Notes: generated from the sequence alone by a model not told the origin. Counted from the first letter of the stretch, positions 46,221 to 57,325 are shown. The stretch is DNA of 64,000 nucleotides from Biomphalaria glabrata (GCF_947242115.1 NC_074728.1:24277542-24341541), one strand, 5' to 3'. Numbers and translations: made by a program.

Positions 46221-48683
46221 ATCTAGATTATATCTAGATAGATCTAGATCTATTGAGTAGAATCTAATCACGATCATGACATTTGTCATTTTAGTTTGTT
46301 CCTCCTAGACATAGTAATTCCTACCGTGAATTTGTAAGCCTCTAGCTAGACCTACAATCTAGACTTAATCTAGTAAGAACTATTATACCTAGAGTGCTAG
46401 ACTAGTATAAACATAGAACAGATTGTCTAAGATCTAGATCTATATAATTCAGACATTACTTTAAAAAAGAAAATGGCTGAGCCTGAGGTAATTACATCTA
46501 GTGATCTAGATCATCTACGTTCAACTACTTACGTTATAGACTAGATTCTAGACGAAACTAGATTTACATTCTCAATTAAACAAAGTTTACAAAGATTAAG
46601 TCAATTAAGAAATCGAGCCTCAGATGACACACAAAAGAGTGACAAAAGATGACTAGTTTAAGTTAAAGTTTAAGATATCTGGACTATTCTGGATATATAG
46701 TAATAGTATTACTAACAGTTTTTTTCTAAGGTAGTGATTTGAAGTAATGAGCACTGCTCACTTATTTATATTTTAACCGCCAGTAATAGCTAGTCAGTCC
46801 CAACACATGGTACTATGTACTTCTACGTAGCTTGAAAGTAAAAGAAGATGTGATTGGTTAGTCTGTCACACACCTTCCGGATGAACACACAACAAAGTTT
46901 TGTAAACACGGAATACGTCAATGTTTTTGAACCCGCCCCACTCAGCACACTGTAGTGGTAGGGGGCGTTGACTTGACAAAGGGATGACACAATGACACAA
47001 AATTAGTTATTTATTTGTAAAACAAATCATTTATTTTTTTTATTAGATTAAATTGCTAGCATTTTTTTGTTTTCATTGTAAATGATAGTAGGCTAATAAG
47101 ATTTTTCTTTTCTAAACGATAAAAATCTTCCAATACTACACCATACTATAGCACGGTCGGACTGGGAGTAAAAATCGGGAATTACCAAGTATAATCCGGT
47201 CCACAAATAGCATTCTCTTCAGTATATATAGATCTATATATAGATTTATAGTTTGATATCGCATTAAAAACGCCTTTTAGAGTAATTTATTTATTTTGGA
47301 CATTACATGATTCATGAATCCGAAAAACTCGCTGTTTTTGTGGTCATTACATCTTTATTTTGATATTTGATATGAAACTAGCGCGCTGTATTTAATCTGC
47401 GTGTCCATTTTCCAATAATTCTTACCCAATTTCATTCCATTTAGCTGTCTTTTTATGTAAGAAAACAGAATTTCAAATTTGGGGATCTTAGAATTTAGTT
47501 AATATTAATTAATATAGAATTAAAATCTGAGTTTATTGATGCCAAAATATAGAGACTGATTGGAATAAACTTTGGTGTTTCGAATCAAAGTGTGAAAAAA
47601 AATGTTTGGATTAGAAGAAAACACATTATAGCCTCTTTTACCTTAAATTAAATAACAAATAATAGGTTATGTCCTTATTCTTCTTAAACTTAATAAGATT
47701 TTGATTCTTCAAGAAAAGGGAAGCAATAATTGTTATAGATAAACTATCCATTTCACCGATTCTGCATCTGTGACCTAATACAAAACCAAATTTCAAGCCA
47801 GAAAATGAATTTCTTGCATATCTTACTTTTCCGTAAGTAAAGTATATGATTCTTTTGATTAGCCCAGTTATAAGTAGGCCTATATAGTGTTGGACTTTTA
47901 AACATTAGAACAAGAGGAATTCGTACTGATCAGTCAGTTGGTAAACGCACCAACAAAAATAAATCGGATTGTGTTTTAGGATTTTTTTTCTTAGCTCCCA
48001 GGCTTCCATGGAAACTGGAGACGGCTGCCTTCGGAAGAAACCCTGTATCTTCGTTTGGCATGTAAGGACATGTAGCCGGGCCTATCTATAGCCGGAAAAA
48101 AGGACAACCAAATGAACTATTAACAATTTCTGGGGTTAAGTAGCACTTTTTGAAATGTATAGGCCTACTATTTTCATCCCCGCTAACGTGATTTTTCATA
48201 ACTTGTGTCATGACTGTTGTAAATCGTTACGTTCCAGGACATTTGTGGTAGGACCAATAACAATAACACGCAAATTATTTTTTAAAAGGGTGGGGGAAGA
48301 ACTCCGTTCTTAAAACTATATCTACCAATAATGTACAAGTTATTTCCCTTATTCTAAATCAAACAAAATAATTAATTCCCAACAATTAATTGGGTATTTT
48401 CGTTTATTGATTCATGTTTTGTAAGGTACAATAAATAATTGTTTAAGGTATCAACTTGACAGGGCCAGACATTTCTATGCAATCCGGCCACCATATTACG
48501 TGCCATTTGAAGGGTATCGAATTATATATATCCTTAAACTCATTATGTAAAGTTTGATATTGTGGCGAAAACTGGGTTTATGTATCATAACTGCGTGAGT
48601 CTGGTGTGAATGTACACTTTGGTTTCTTATAGTTATAATGTTTTTTGTTTGGTGTAATGTACAAATTGTAAGACAAATTTCCA

Positions 48684-48685
<2 letters not shown>
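46221..48685. other. AT-rich spacer with TCTAGATC patches
   Basis: 46221-46560 is dense in TCTAGATC palindromes. A LINE-UTR remnant (TTCAGACATTACTTTAAAAA) lies at about 46448. No coding support was found in the remaining sequence. Confidence 0.45.

Positions 48686-48721
<36 letters not shown>
48686..48721. repeat. (ATT)n microsatellite, 3' side of truncated R4-like LINE
   Basis: Perfect ATT repeats, about 12 units. Confidence 0.95.
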
Positions 48722-48722
<1 letters not shown>

Positions 48723-48945
48723 GTTAGAAATGAACGAGTAGTCATTCTCTGGCACTGCCAGGGTCGAGTTTCGCTAAAGAGAAACAAAATTCATCGTAGT
48801 CCCTTTAACAGTTTCCACTGAGGAATTTTCTGGTGATGTGGCAGGTCTGCAGCAGTACCGCCCTCTGACAGGCAACGAAGATGTTCCTAGGAATGTTAAG
48901 GGCCTTGAAGGTGTCTGTGAGGTCAGTTGTTATTATCCCCTCGGT
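48722..48945 (-). mobile_element. R4/Dong-like LINE, strongly 5'-truncated copy
   Basis: The minus strand reads LTDTFKALNIPRNIFVACQR, AVLLQTCHITRKFLSGNC-stop, followed by the same 3' UTR as 24371-24600 (about 90% alike). (ATT)n lies directly on both sides (48686-48721 and 48946-48969). Confidence 0.88.
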
Positions 48946-49003
48946 TATTATTATTATTATTATTATTATAATGCATTTCTAATAGTAGGTAGCCTTCATG
49001 GTT

Positions 49004-49256
49004 TAAAAAAAAAAGTAAAGTTCCCCTTTCAGACCTATGGGGGCAGATGATGCAAAGGTCATCTGTTTCTGTGGCCCACGTTTAACGAGGGTGCCATGTG
49101 ACCATCATAACGACCAACCGCCTTTACTTTTCCCCAACTAATGTCAGTTATGTCTGGTACCCATTAGAGCTGGGTTAAAAATCCCAGTCTTCACCAGGAT
49201 TCTAACACGGGACCTCGGTTCGGAAGCCAAGCGCTTTACCGCTTAGCCACCGCACC
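49004..49256 (-). mobile_element. tRNA-derived SINE, family A (nearly complete)
   Basis: The plus strand has GTCATCTGTTTCTGTGGCCC, CAACGACC-like body and GGAAGCCAAGCGCTTTACCG at the tRNA-like head. It is well preserved. Confidence 0.85.
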
Positions 49257-49414
49257 TGCTTGGTTTGCTACACGAATAATTCCTTTCATGATTTTTAAAA
49301 CTTAATATTCAGTGACCTCGTTCGTTCGTACAAGAAAGCATAATTAAAAGATACACCCCTGTCAATAAACTTTACATCTTTAAAATTTTATATTTATCAC
49401 ATCATCTGCTGCGT

Positions 49415-49697
49415 GTTCTCATCAGATTCAGTTTCACTCCTAACTCCTATCCATGTTCTCATCGGATTCAGTTTCACTCCTAACTCCTATCCATGTTCTC
49501 ATCAGATTCAGTTTCACTCCTAACTCCTATCCATGTTCTCATCAGATTCAGTTTCACTCCTAACTCCTATCCATGTTCTCATCAGATTCAGTTTCACTCC
49601 TAACTCCTGTCCATGTTCTCATCAGATTCAGTTTCACTCCTAACTCCTATCCATGTTCTCATCGGATTCAGTTTCACTCCTAACTCCTATCCATGTG
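49415..49697. repeat. 40-bp minisatellite x 7
   Basis: The unit CCATGTTCTCATCAGATTCA plus GTTTCACTCCTAACTCCTAT is repeated seven times with one or two point differences (ATCAGA/ATCGGA). Confidence 0.95.
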
Positions 49698-50427
49698 CTC
49701 GGGCATATAAAATTAAATGGACAAATCCAACTCTTCATCCTCGATTCTTTTGTCTGGCCACCTCACCAAGTCGTCTGCTGCTTTTTCAATAACCTGTAGA
49801 TCCTGTTCGAGTGTCGACATCTTCGAGTTGGTTACACACACAATTTTAGGCTATATGATCTCAGAGCATCGCGTTTATTTGTTTAAAGGTAATTCAATAT
49901 CTTTCTGAACAACAAAATTGCTTCATATTTTAGCAAAGTCTCTTTGTACTTTGGTTTAACTCTTTATCTCCGTAATTATTTGTCCACGTTCTGACAGAAT
50001 TGTTCTTTTTTGTTGTTGAATATCTTGTGTATGCCCCTATGAAGGATGAAGCCTACTAGAAGCACTGTATACGGATGTAGGCTATTACATTATTTCGAAT
50101 AATACGTTACATTAGTAGCCCTAATACACTGTGAATCACGACGCTTTGAGTGCTCCTTTTAAAAAAGAATATTATTAAATCTTCGCTAGCGAAGGGAGAG
50201 AACAAAAAAAGTCAAGATGTAAATTGATAATCTCCTTATTATTTCCCTTGCCTCAACAATGGGCTACTTTTAAAAACTCGATTTGACCAATCGTATCGCT
50301 TCATTCTTACAGTAGCTGTTAGGCTTAGTGACAGCCTAGTCCAGAACTATGGTACAGTTATATATAGATAGATAGATTTAAAAGCATTTGGACAACCAAC
50401 TCAAGAAAAAAGTAATTAAATCCATAT
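49698..50427. other. AT-rich spacer, no gene seen
   Basis: Short frames only, none recognisable. Confidence 0.4.
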
Positions 50428-50700
50428 ATGAGTATTAATTTTTTTAAAAAAAACGACATTGTTCACAACGAAAAAAAAATTAATTTATTCAATGAAGTCG
50501 CGAGACGTCTGTACGAGGTCAGAAGAAAGGTGAAAAATGTACACAAAATAGTTTCTTCGCTAAAAGCCAGTTTATTCGAAATAATACAATATTACATACA
50601 CAAAGACTCGACAAAACTGCCCAGACAGTGGGCTAATAGTTTTGGACTCTCGTCAGAAAGGATATTTCTCGTGTTATGTAATGTGTCCTTGATCGTCTGA
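50428..50700 (+). CDS. Hypothetical ORF, 90 codons
   Basis: An open frame with charged, helix-compatible residues (FNEVARRLYEVRRKVKNVHK, SSLKASLFEIIQYYIHKDS) and a hydrophobic end (RIFLVLCNVSLIV). The start context is AT-rich and the first residues are low-complexity. I recognise no family. It could be a chance frame, an exon, or part of an unrecognised repeat. Confidence 0.25.
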   Translation: MSINFFKKNDIVHNEKKINLFNEVARRLYEVRRKVKNVHKIVSSLKASLFEIIQYYIHKDSTKLPRQWANSFGLSSERIFLVLCNVSLIV

Positions 50701-50928
50701 GGAAAAAAATAAAAATCTTAAAAGATTTACACGACTTAATGATGTTAATTTTAGTTTTTATTTGTACTGGACATTGAAAATTTATTGTAAAAAAAAAAAA
50801 AAAAAAAGGGAAATGGTGGTGACCGAACGTTGTGCTAGGTTCACGGGGCCTAGGCCTATTCGTAGGCAAGACGTAGGAAGCCGAAAAAAGGAAAACGAAA
50901 GCAAGGTGGTCAATTTAGGCCTCAAAAC

Positions 50929-51060
50929 ATGGCGTCGCACATTCTTGGAGACTTGGAGGAGGAAGGGGAAACTTGTCTGTTTACTAGAAACCTCAGAGAG
51001 AAAAATTTACAACTAAGTTTTGAGGCTTTTAACTGCGCCGCATCTGGAAGTCTAGTATAG
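50929..51060 (+). CDS. Candidate first coding exon, unrecognised protein
   Basis: AACATGGCG is a strong eukaryotic start context in a locally GC- and CpG-rich stretch (50800-51010), unlike the surrounding AT-rich DNA and compatible with a promoter-proximal exon. The frame reads MASHILGDLEEEGETCLF, TRNLREKNLQLSFEALNC and stops at 51058-51060. No GT donor of good quality was pinned down. The protein family is not recognised. Confidence 0.35.
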   Translation: MASHILGDLEEEGETCLFTRNLREKNLQLSFEAFNCAASGSLV

Positions 51061-51104
51061 CTAATTATCTTTTTTAAAGTAACGTCTGTATTATATAAGA
51101 TGGC
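51061..51104 (+). mobile_element. LINE 3'-UTR scrap
   Basis: TTTTTTAAAGTAACGTCTGT with ATTATATAAGAT is the same terminal sequence as the LINE at 17125-17390. Confidence 0.5.
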
Positions 51105-51284
51105 TTGTGGAAAGACTTAAATGGAAACGCAGCGACGAATATGTTTGTTGATGAGGGAGAAGTTGTGACCTGCTTTTAGATGCTGCATGAATTTTAAAAC
51201 TACACGTGTAAAGCTGCTAGTATAGTTAGGACACTACTTTCTAAAGGTCCAGGAGAGAGTTGTAAAGCATATTTTGAAAGGCTA

Positions 51285-51480
51285 GCCTGGCCGTGCAGTA
51301 TGCGCGCTGGAGTGTGGTTCGGTAGTCTCGATGGTCCCGGGTTCATACCCTGCCCGCTGCCATACACTCGTCCTGTGGGAGGTTTGGACTAGGAAATAGA
51401 TTATCTTCAACTCTAAAGGAGCATCCGCACTATGTAGAACTGTCGTTGACCTGTGAGAGTTGTGATGTTGCTTGTTCAGG
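51285..51480 (+). mobile_element. tRNA-derived SINE, family B
   Basis: The head GGCCGTGCAGTATGCGCGCT and GTCCCGGGTTCATACCCTGC (B-box region) is followed by GTCCTGTGGGAGGTTTGGAC and TATCTTCAACTCTAAAGGAG. This is the best copy of family B. Confidence 0.8.
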
Positions 51481-52234
51481 CTGTCTTGAGGTCAACTATG
51501 GATGACTGTTGAATTTCAACCAATTACTCTGCAAGCGTTTGGGTGTTATTGTTCGGGTGTATTTCGTGTAGTTGATCAACAATCCAGACAAAACAAACAC
51601 ATCGGTTTTAACTAGTAAAGAGATGTAGTCAACGCTGAAGAACAATGTAACATGTATTTATTCTAAGAAAAGGCCACAGTAAACGTCTCTGTCACTAAAC
51701 ACGTCGTTACCCTAGAGGATCATATCGCTAACTGATTTTCCGGTCTCTAACCCAACATATCCCAAACGTCACTAGTCCCGTTCAATATGCGTCTTCTATG
51801 GTGCGTCGCTAAATAACTAAACTATAAATAAAGTGTCTAACAGAGTGAACAACGAAGTGGACCTGTGTTGAACACTTTGGCAGAAAAGTTTGTACTACTT
51901 GACTTTTGATCTAGCGACCAGAAGGAAACGATGTGTATTTATTTGATCTGGTCACAAGTTTGCTGTGAATAGAGACTTTTTTTTTTGTTTTCTTAACGTC
52001 TGACACAACTTTAGGTCACATGTCACCCTTGAGTCACTCCTGGGTTTATGTGGTGCACACTGAGTGTGAGAGAAACACTACAACTCATTGCAGAGTAATT
52101 GTCAACAGTTTATTTCGCAAAGACTCAGAATTGTTACCCCCCCCCCCCATTGGATCAGATTGCAAAGCATTTTCAACAGTTTGTCCCCCAAAAACTCCAG
52201 AATTGTAACCCCACGATAGGCCTATTTGATTTTC
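51481..52234. other. Spacer, no gene seen
   Basis: A moderately GC-richer stretch than its surroundings, with a 10-bp C run at 52138. No coding support. Confidence 0.35.
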
Positions 52235-52386
52235 TTTATGTGGGAAGACATTTTTGGAAACCTGAGCAATTGAGACTGCATTCCTGGAACATGCCTACAC
52301 CACCAGAAAGACGACGATTTACACCTGACTATGTCAACATAAATGGTACTATCAGAGAATACAGAGATAGTGAAGAAACAAATTGA
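52235..52386 (+). CDS. Candidate terminal exon, unrecognised protein
   Basis: From an acceptor-like GTGGGAAG the frame reads HFWKPEQLRLHSWNMPTP, PERRRFTPDYVNINGTIREY and RDSEETN-stop. The residue mix (Trp, Pro, Tyr, Asn) is protein-like rather than AT-rich noise, and no repeat matches it. It might be the 3' exon of a gene starting near 50929, which is speculative. I do not recognise the family. Confidence 0.35.
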
Positions 52387-53079
52387 AGTCTAACTGTACA
52401 AGTCTGCTGGTGAGACATCTTTCCAACCCTACATCCTCAAGACATTTGGCGCCATTCACGGCGTCTGTCCAACCCTACATTCCGAGGATGTTTGGCTTCA
52501 TTCCTAGTGTTTTGCCAACCCCATATCCTCAGGACATTTAACTCCAACTAACTCCCTACATAACATGTCTTTTCAATCTGGTATTCCTTAAAGTTGTCTC
52601 CCCTACCTAAGACCGCTAACAACAATGACACTTATCCTGCATCCTTCACACTGCATAGCTAACCTGTTCTCACTGTCAACACAAAAACACACGACTGTGT
52701 TTATGTCGTAATACGTTGTCTAAGGTCATATCAACAAAATTGATGACCTTTGCCCCTTACAACTTCTTTTGTGACCAGAGAGGCCAAGTTCTTAAGGCAC
52801 AGCAACAGGTGGGATTTCAGGACCCTAGGACCCTTGTGATGACAGTCAGTACCACATAGCATACACTCAGGCAGTTTTGCAGTTCTAATTGTCAAGGAAT
52901 AACTTCATGCTGCCTAGAAAGCTTTTAAACAAAGGGAAATCATTACCTTCTCATAAAACAAATAACTGGTGGACATCAAATGAATCATTGATTAATAGAT
53001 TTAATTAATCAAGCTCTTTAACAATCCCTTTACTTTGGTAAACAGCCAAGCGGTGATGATGGTGGTGACCGAAGAATTT
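52387..53079. other. Spacer with a degenerate ~50-bp repeat
   Basis: CCAACCCTACAT(C/T)C..GAGGA..TTTGGC-like phrases recur three times between 52420 and 52550. No gene seen. Confidence 0.4.
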
Positions 53080-53312
53080 TATCTATTAATGGTATATGTG
53101 GCTGAGAGGAATAAACCAGTTGGCCACCTATCAAGGGGGCTCAGGTTCAAATCCTACTCAAGCCATGTTGAGTTAGCCGAGTACCTAATGACAGTATGGA
53201 AACCTTCACCCCGATCTTCACTTCCCCCCACTGGTCCAAAAGAGATTGGGCCTTAGTGCCCTGAGCATACTACAATGACAGTTGCACTACACAAAAGCAA
53301 TTTAAAAGTAAA
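53080..53312 (+). mobile_element. tRNA-derived SINE, family C
   Basis: The tRNA-like head GTGGCTGAGAGGAATAAACC and GGTTCAAATCC (B box) precede a distinct body ending AAAAGCAATTTAAAAGTAAA. Only this copy was noticed. Confidence 0.6.
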
Positions 53313-53504
53313 CAAAAAAAAAAGGCATCTTCAAGTTCATGAGAAATGAGATTGTGCTAGTCTTTGACCATGAAGGAGAAGTTGCTACATCATTTAGTGT
53401 TTAATTTCTGGTGAACTGTTTGTTTAAATCTACTAAAAAAAAAATGGTCTGAGTGGTTCAGGAACATTTAGTTTTACGCAGCTTAATGTAAGATTGGATA
53501 CCTT

Positions 53505-53800
53505 TTAGGAGACGCAGTGGCTGAGTGGTAAAGCACTTGGCTGCAGAACCATTGGGTCCCAGCTTGGCTGCATAACCGAGAGATCCCAGGTTCAAATCTG
53601 GACTGGGATTTTTTATTTAAGGGATATATAGGGCACCCGAGTCTGCCAACTCTAATGGGTGCCTGACACTAGTCGAGAAAAAGTAAAGGCGGTTGGTCGT
53701 TGTGCTGGTCACATGACAACCTCATTAACAGGAAGCCACAGAGACAGATGACATTAACATCATCTGCCCCAAGGTATGAAAGGGTACATTACTTACTGGA
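53505..53800 (+). mobile_element. SINE family A with duplicated tRNA-like segment
   Basis: The head GTGGCTGAGTGGTAAAGCAC is followed by an extra repeat of the anticodon-arm region (CTTGGCTGCAGAACC / CTTGGCTGCATAACC), then GGTTCAAATC and the usual body to CATCATCTGCCCCAAGG. Confidence 0.82.
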
Positions 53801-53916
53801 ATAACTTTTGATTATTTTATTTTTCCTAAAAACTAAATAGAAAAAAAGTTCTAATTTGTTTTCAAGTCACCAGTATATATTTAAGATGCTCATACAGGAC
53901 CAATATTGGGCCTTTG

Positions 53917-54050
53917 GGTTGACTGGTGGCGTGTTACATGCTCTGGACTGTCATCTCAAATTTCCTGGGCTCAAACCCTGTCCTGCAGGAAGTTTGGGGT
54001 AGGATATAATAATCTTCAATTACAAAGGAACATCCAAAACAATAGATTGA
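53917..54050 (+). mobile_element. SINE family B, partial
   Basis: CTCTGGACTGTCATCTCAAA, GGGCTCAAACCCTGTCCTGC, AGGAAGTTTGGGGTAGGATA. Confidence 0.65.
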
Positions 54051-54888
54051 CATGAAAAATATCAATATTAAATAACTGAAAACAGAATCTCACAATCTCA
54101 TTCAAGTAATTAATGCTAATAAAAGTTGAAACTTATAATAAAAATATTTTTAATAGAAAACAATCTTATTGAAAAATAGTTACACAAAACATTAGTGTTC
54201 ATATTGCACTGAAATCACTGACCAGATTAATAATAACAAGGCTTGTCTTCAAGTCTGAAGATGTAATGAAAGCAGTATTTCCCATGGCTACCTAACCCCA
54301 GCTGCAACTTACATATTTTGCCACATCCAGCACAGACATTGTCAGCCAGAATAAAGCTGCTTTAATTAGTTTTATAAATATAATATAAAAGACTGAAGGG
54401 GTACATAGTTTTAAATCACTTTATTGGAAAAAAAGTCTCTGGCCTCCTTTAAATGTATTAAATGGTATCTCATAAACAACTGTTGTGGTGTGTTATCACA
54501 ATTCTATTGAGGTATGTTGATACATGATCATACATATTTAGAACAATATAACAAAAGTTGTCATTTAAAATGATGAATATATTTTTTAAAACTGATTAAT
54601 TGTATTTGCATTGATATAATAATGAAAGCCCTGTATATATTATAATAAAATGTTATAAATAACAAATTTATCCAACAACATGAAACTAAATCAAAAGACT
54701 AACATTTCAAAAAATAAAACGGCAGCCAAAATTGTTCAGCCACCTAAATTCTATAAGTAGCTGGACTCGATATAATATTCCGTCACTTTTCTGAGAGAGG
54801 TGGATCAATTATCAAGACTAGGGTGCTGTATCTGTTCTTTGAGCTTTCGTAGGAATTTCTGGATTCTGATCTATCCATAGTGGGAGAT
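54051..54888. other. AT-rich 3' flank of the SLC2-like gene
   Basis: No coding content. On the minus strand this would be the 3' UTR. AATAAA-like signals are available, but no site is certain. Confidence 0.4.
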
Positions 54889-55014
54889 TTAAACAGCTGG
54901 GTTAATCTCAGAAATACTTTTGCCTTTGGTCTCTGGGACAAACATATAGGTGAAGATGAAGAACAACAACAGCATGACGGGGAAAGGCAGAAAGGAATAT
55001 GTTTCTAGTGACTT
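54889..55014 (-). CDS. SLC2/GLUT-like sugar transporter, last exon
   Basis: The minus-strand exon follows a pyrimidine-rich CCTTACAG acceptor and reads KSLETYSFLPFPVMLLLFFI, FTYMFVPETKGKSISEINPA, V-stop (41 codons). The FLPF..hydrophobic helix..FVPETKGK motif is the signature of the last transmembrane helix and cytoplasmic PETKG motif of MFS sugar transporters. Codon phase 0 at entry. It joins the micro-exon at 55665-55690. Confidence 0.88.
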   Translation of the reverse strand, partial: KSLETYSFLPFPVMLLLFFIFTYMFVPETKGKSISEINPAV

Positions 55015-55087
55015 CTGTAAGGAAAAAAAAAAAAGTAGTTTAGTAATAATTCAATTTTTCATCATGAAAAATCATCTCTGATAAATA

Positions 55088-55389
55088 CAGTAGCGTAGTA
55101 AGGGATTTAGGGGTCCTGGGGGCTTGGCCTTTTTCAGGGGGTTCCTTTGCGTTGACATTTGACATCATGACTTGAGATAATGCACTTAATAAATAGATAA
55201 GTCTAATGTGTGGAATACATGCAAGATGGTCAATAATTTACATAACAACATGAATAACAAGATAAAATGTCATTGGCTTAATATTTAATGCACAAAAAAT
55301 TTCGGACACTCATTTGGACGACCCCTCAAGTAGGGGTCTGGGAGATTTTCAAATTTGGACCCCCCTGCCCCCACCATAGCTACCCACTA
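55088..55389. mobile_element. Small hAT element with perfect 8-bp TSD, in SLC2-like intron
   Basis: GATAAATA flanks both sides exactly (55080-55087, 55390-55397). Ends are CAGTAGCGTAGTAAGGG and the complement of TAGTGGGTAGCTATGG (imperfect inverted repeat). The right half, with TTTCGGACACTCATTTGG and CCCCTCAAGTAGGGGTCTGG, matches the right end of the hAT relic at 11403-13700, of which it is a deletion derivative. Confidence 0.93.
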
Positions 55390-55664
55390 GATAAATATTA
55401 TGCTTATAATAATTACATCCAAACAAGAAGACAATAATAGTCAAGCATTGAAAATGTTTTTACAATAACTGAATATTTTAAAATTAATAACCTATTAAAA
55501 TTTTATCTACATGAGTAGAGCCTATTTTATCTTAAAAATTATATCACTTAGTATTTAATATGGTATAAAATGATATAATTTAAATCACTTTGTCTACATA
55601 CAAATAATGGACACTCTGATGATGGTTATTGTAATAATTGTAGTCAAATCATAGTTGTCAATAC

Positions 55665-55690
55665 CTGGGATGTATGCAGAATAGATTATG
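55665..55690 (-). CDS. SLC2-like micro-exon with in-frame stop
   Basis: 26 nt between AAAAACAG and GTATTG on the minus strand. Together with the 1-nt overhang of the exon at 56183-56335 it makes exactly nine codons and restores phase 0 for the last exon. It reads A, stop, SILHTSQ, then KSLETYSF. SILHTSQ lines up with the short loop/helix start before the final helix in GLUT proteins. The second codon is TAA. Phase fit supports it as a real but mutated exon; an unnoticed alternative exon is possible. Confidence 0.5.
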
Positions 55691-55924
55691 CTGTTTTTGT
55701 ATATGTGAAGGTGAAGAATGTTGAAAAAACAAAAGGATTAGTTAGCTCTATTAACTGAGTCATTAGATTACAATAGAGAAAAAAGTAATGCTTTACTTCA
55801 ATGACTAAACTGCAATTGTCTTTATATAACAGACAATTTATTTTTACAGCATGTCATTATGTAATCATAGAACATTTAGCAAAAAAAGCAGCACAGCATG
55901 AAGGAGTAGATTAAGTAGATATAG

Positions 55925-56150
55925 ATCTGAGTGTTGAAGCGCTTGGCTTACGAAACTTAGTGAAGACAGGGATTTTTTATTTCGGATCTTAAGGACGCCT
56001 TTGAGTCCACCCAATTCTAATAACATTAGTTAGGGAAAATAAAGCAGTTGGTCATTGTGCTGGCCACAAGACACCCTGTCAACCATAGAAACAGATGAAA
56101 TCATTTGTCCTATACATCCCAAAGCCTGAAAAGGGTACAGGTACTTTACT
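55925..56150 (+). mobile_element. SINE family A, degraded
   Basis: TTGAAGCGCTTGGCTTACGA, then GAGTCCACCCAATTCTAATA, CAGTTGGTCATTGTGCTGGC. Part of the tRNA-like head is deleted. It lies in the SLC2-like intron. Confidence 0.75.
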
Positions 56151-56182
56151 TGTTTACTAAGATCCCCTTAAAATGTACTTAC

Positions 56183-56335
56183 CTGTAAAATAGGAAACAT
56201 TGATCACCACGGAAACACTGACAGAGGCTGACCTAGGACCCTGCGCAAACATCTCAGTCACCATGGAAACACTGACAGAGGCTGACCTAGGACCCTGCGC
56301 AAACATCTCAGTCACCATGATCCAAGGTAATGTTC
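56183..56335 (-). CDS. SLC2-like exon with duplicated 18-residue core
   Basis: The minus-strand exon lies between a TTTCAG acceptor and GTAAGT donor. It begins GTLPWIMVTEMFAQGPR (with the preceding GPG this is the GPGxxPWxxxxExFxQGPR motif of GLUT helix 10). The 54-nt stretch encoding MVTEMFAQGPRSASVSVS is present twice in perfect tandem, then VVINVSYFT follows. Without the duplication the exon would be 99 nt, matching the family's spacing. Phase is kept. An extra 18 residues here would disturb the substrate pathway, so function is doubtful. Confidence 0.85.
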
Positions 56336-57204
56336 CTGAAACATCAATCATAAATCATAAGAGATTTAGAAGCCTAAGCTGAGGTTTCTAGACTCATTTC
56401 CACATGGGTCTTTCTTGTAAGTTCAAAGACATTAAGGACCTTATTAAGGAGACACCAGTCATCTATTAGAGATGCTCATCTATAGCAAATAAAACTATAC
56501 ATAGTTAGCTTTTTAAAAAGCTTATCTCAACTCACTGTCTGTCTAGTAAAAAGTTTGTACAGGTTATTTCTCCCACAACCTTTCTCAAATCAAGTTGAAA
56601 CTGCACAATTATTCATTGGCATAGACAAAGACATGAATCAATGAAAAAAATGTAACCAATTAGTTTAATAATTAATGGTAATTATCTTTTCGATATCAAC
56701 AAGGGAAAGTAATCCCTCAGTATTCACAGATATGGATGAATATGTAGAGTGTGGTCCCCTTAGATAATTTTAAACATTTCTTCTCACACCCCCACTCTCA
56801 GATCAAGTTGAAACTTTAAATACCGGTAATTATTTATTGCTCCTAACTAATCATGAATCAATGAAAAATAAGTCAGTTTGGGAAACAATATAAAAGATAA
56901 TGAACAAATGTGGGTGTGATACTGAATTGCATGTTTTTCGTCTTAATGCATTCATTAAACTTTTTTATAAGCATACGTATTTCATTATAAATTATCTACT
57001 TAAAAATGAATCAGTCAATAATTAGGGTCATGAAGAAGACACCAAAAACTATTTCAAGACAGTCCAGGGTAAGAAACCCCTGGAGATGAAAGGCTCAGCT
57101 AAAAATAAATAAAAACTCCATCACAACTGGAACCAGCTAGAATGGCATAGTATGACAAACAATTTTATATATTCCTAAATTAGATGAATTCAGAAATGAA
57201 GATT
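56336..57204 (-). other. SLC2-like intron, AT-rich
   Basis: No exon or named repeat was found on either strand. Confidence 0.4.
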
Positions 57205-57325
57205 ATTACGTCCTAGCCCAAACCTCCCAATAGACAGCAGGTATGCCGAGGTCCAGGGTTCAAACTTAGGACCATGGAGATGACAGTCTAAAAGGCATAC
57301 CACATGATCAGGTAGACATTGAAAT
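57205..57325 (-). mobile_element. SINE family B, partial
   Basis: The plus strand has CCCAAACCTCCCAATAGACA, GGTCCAGGGTTCAAACTTAG and GACAGTCTAAAAGGCATACC. Confidence 0.7.

Noticed and set aside
47152-48490. Possible hAT element bounded by CGGTCGGACTGGGAG and the GGGCCAGACATTTCTATGC region
   Set aside because: Both phrases resemble parts of the 10080-10560 element, but no proper inverted termini or target duplication could be defined.
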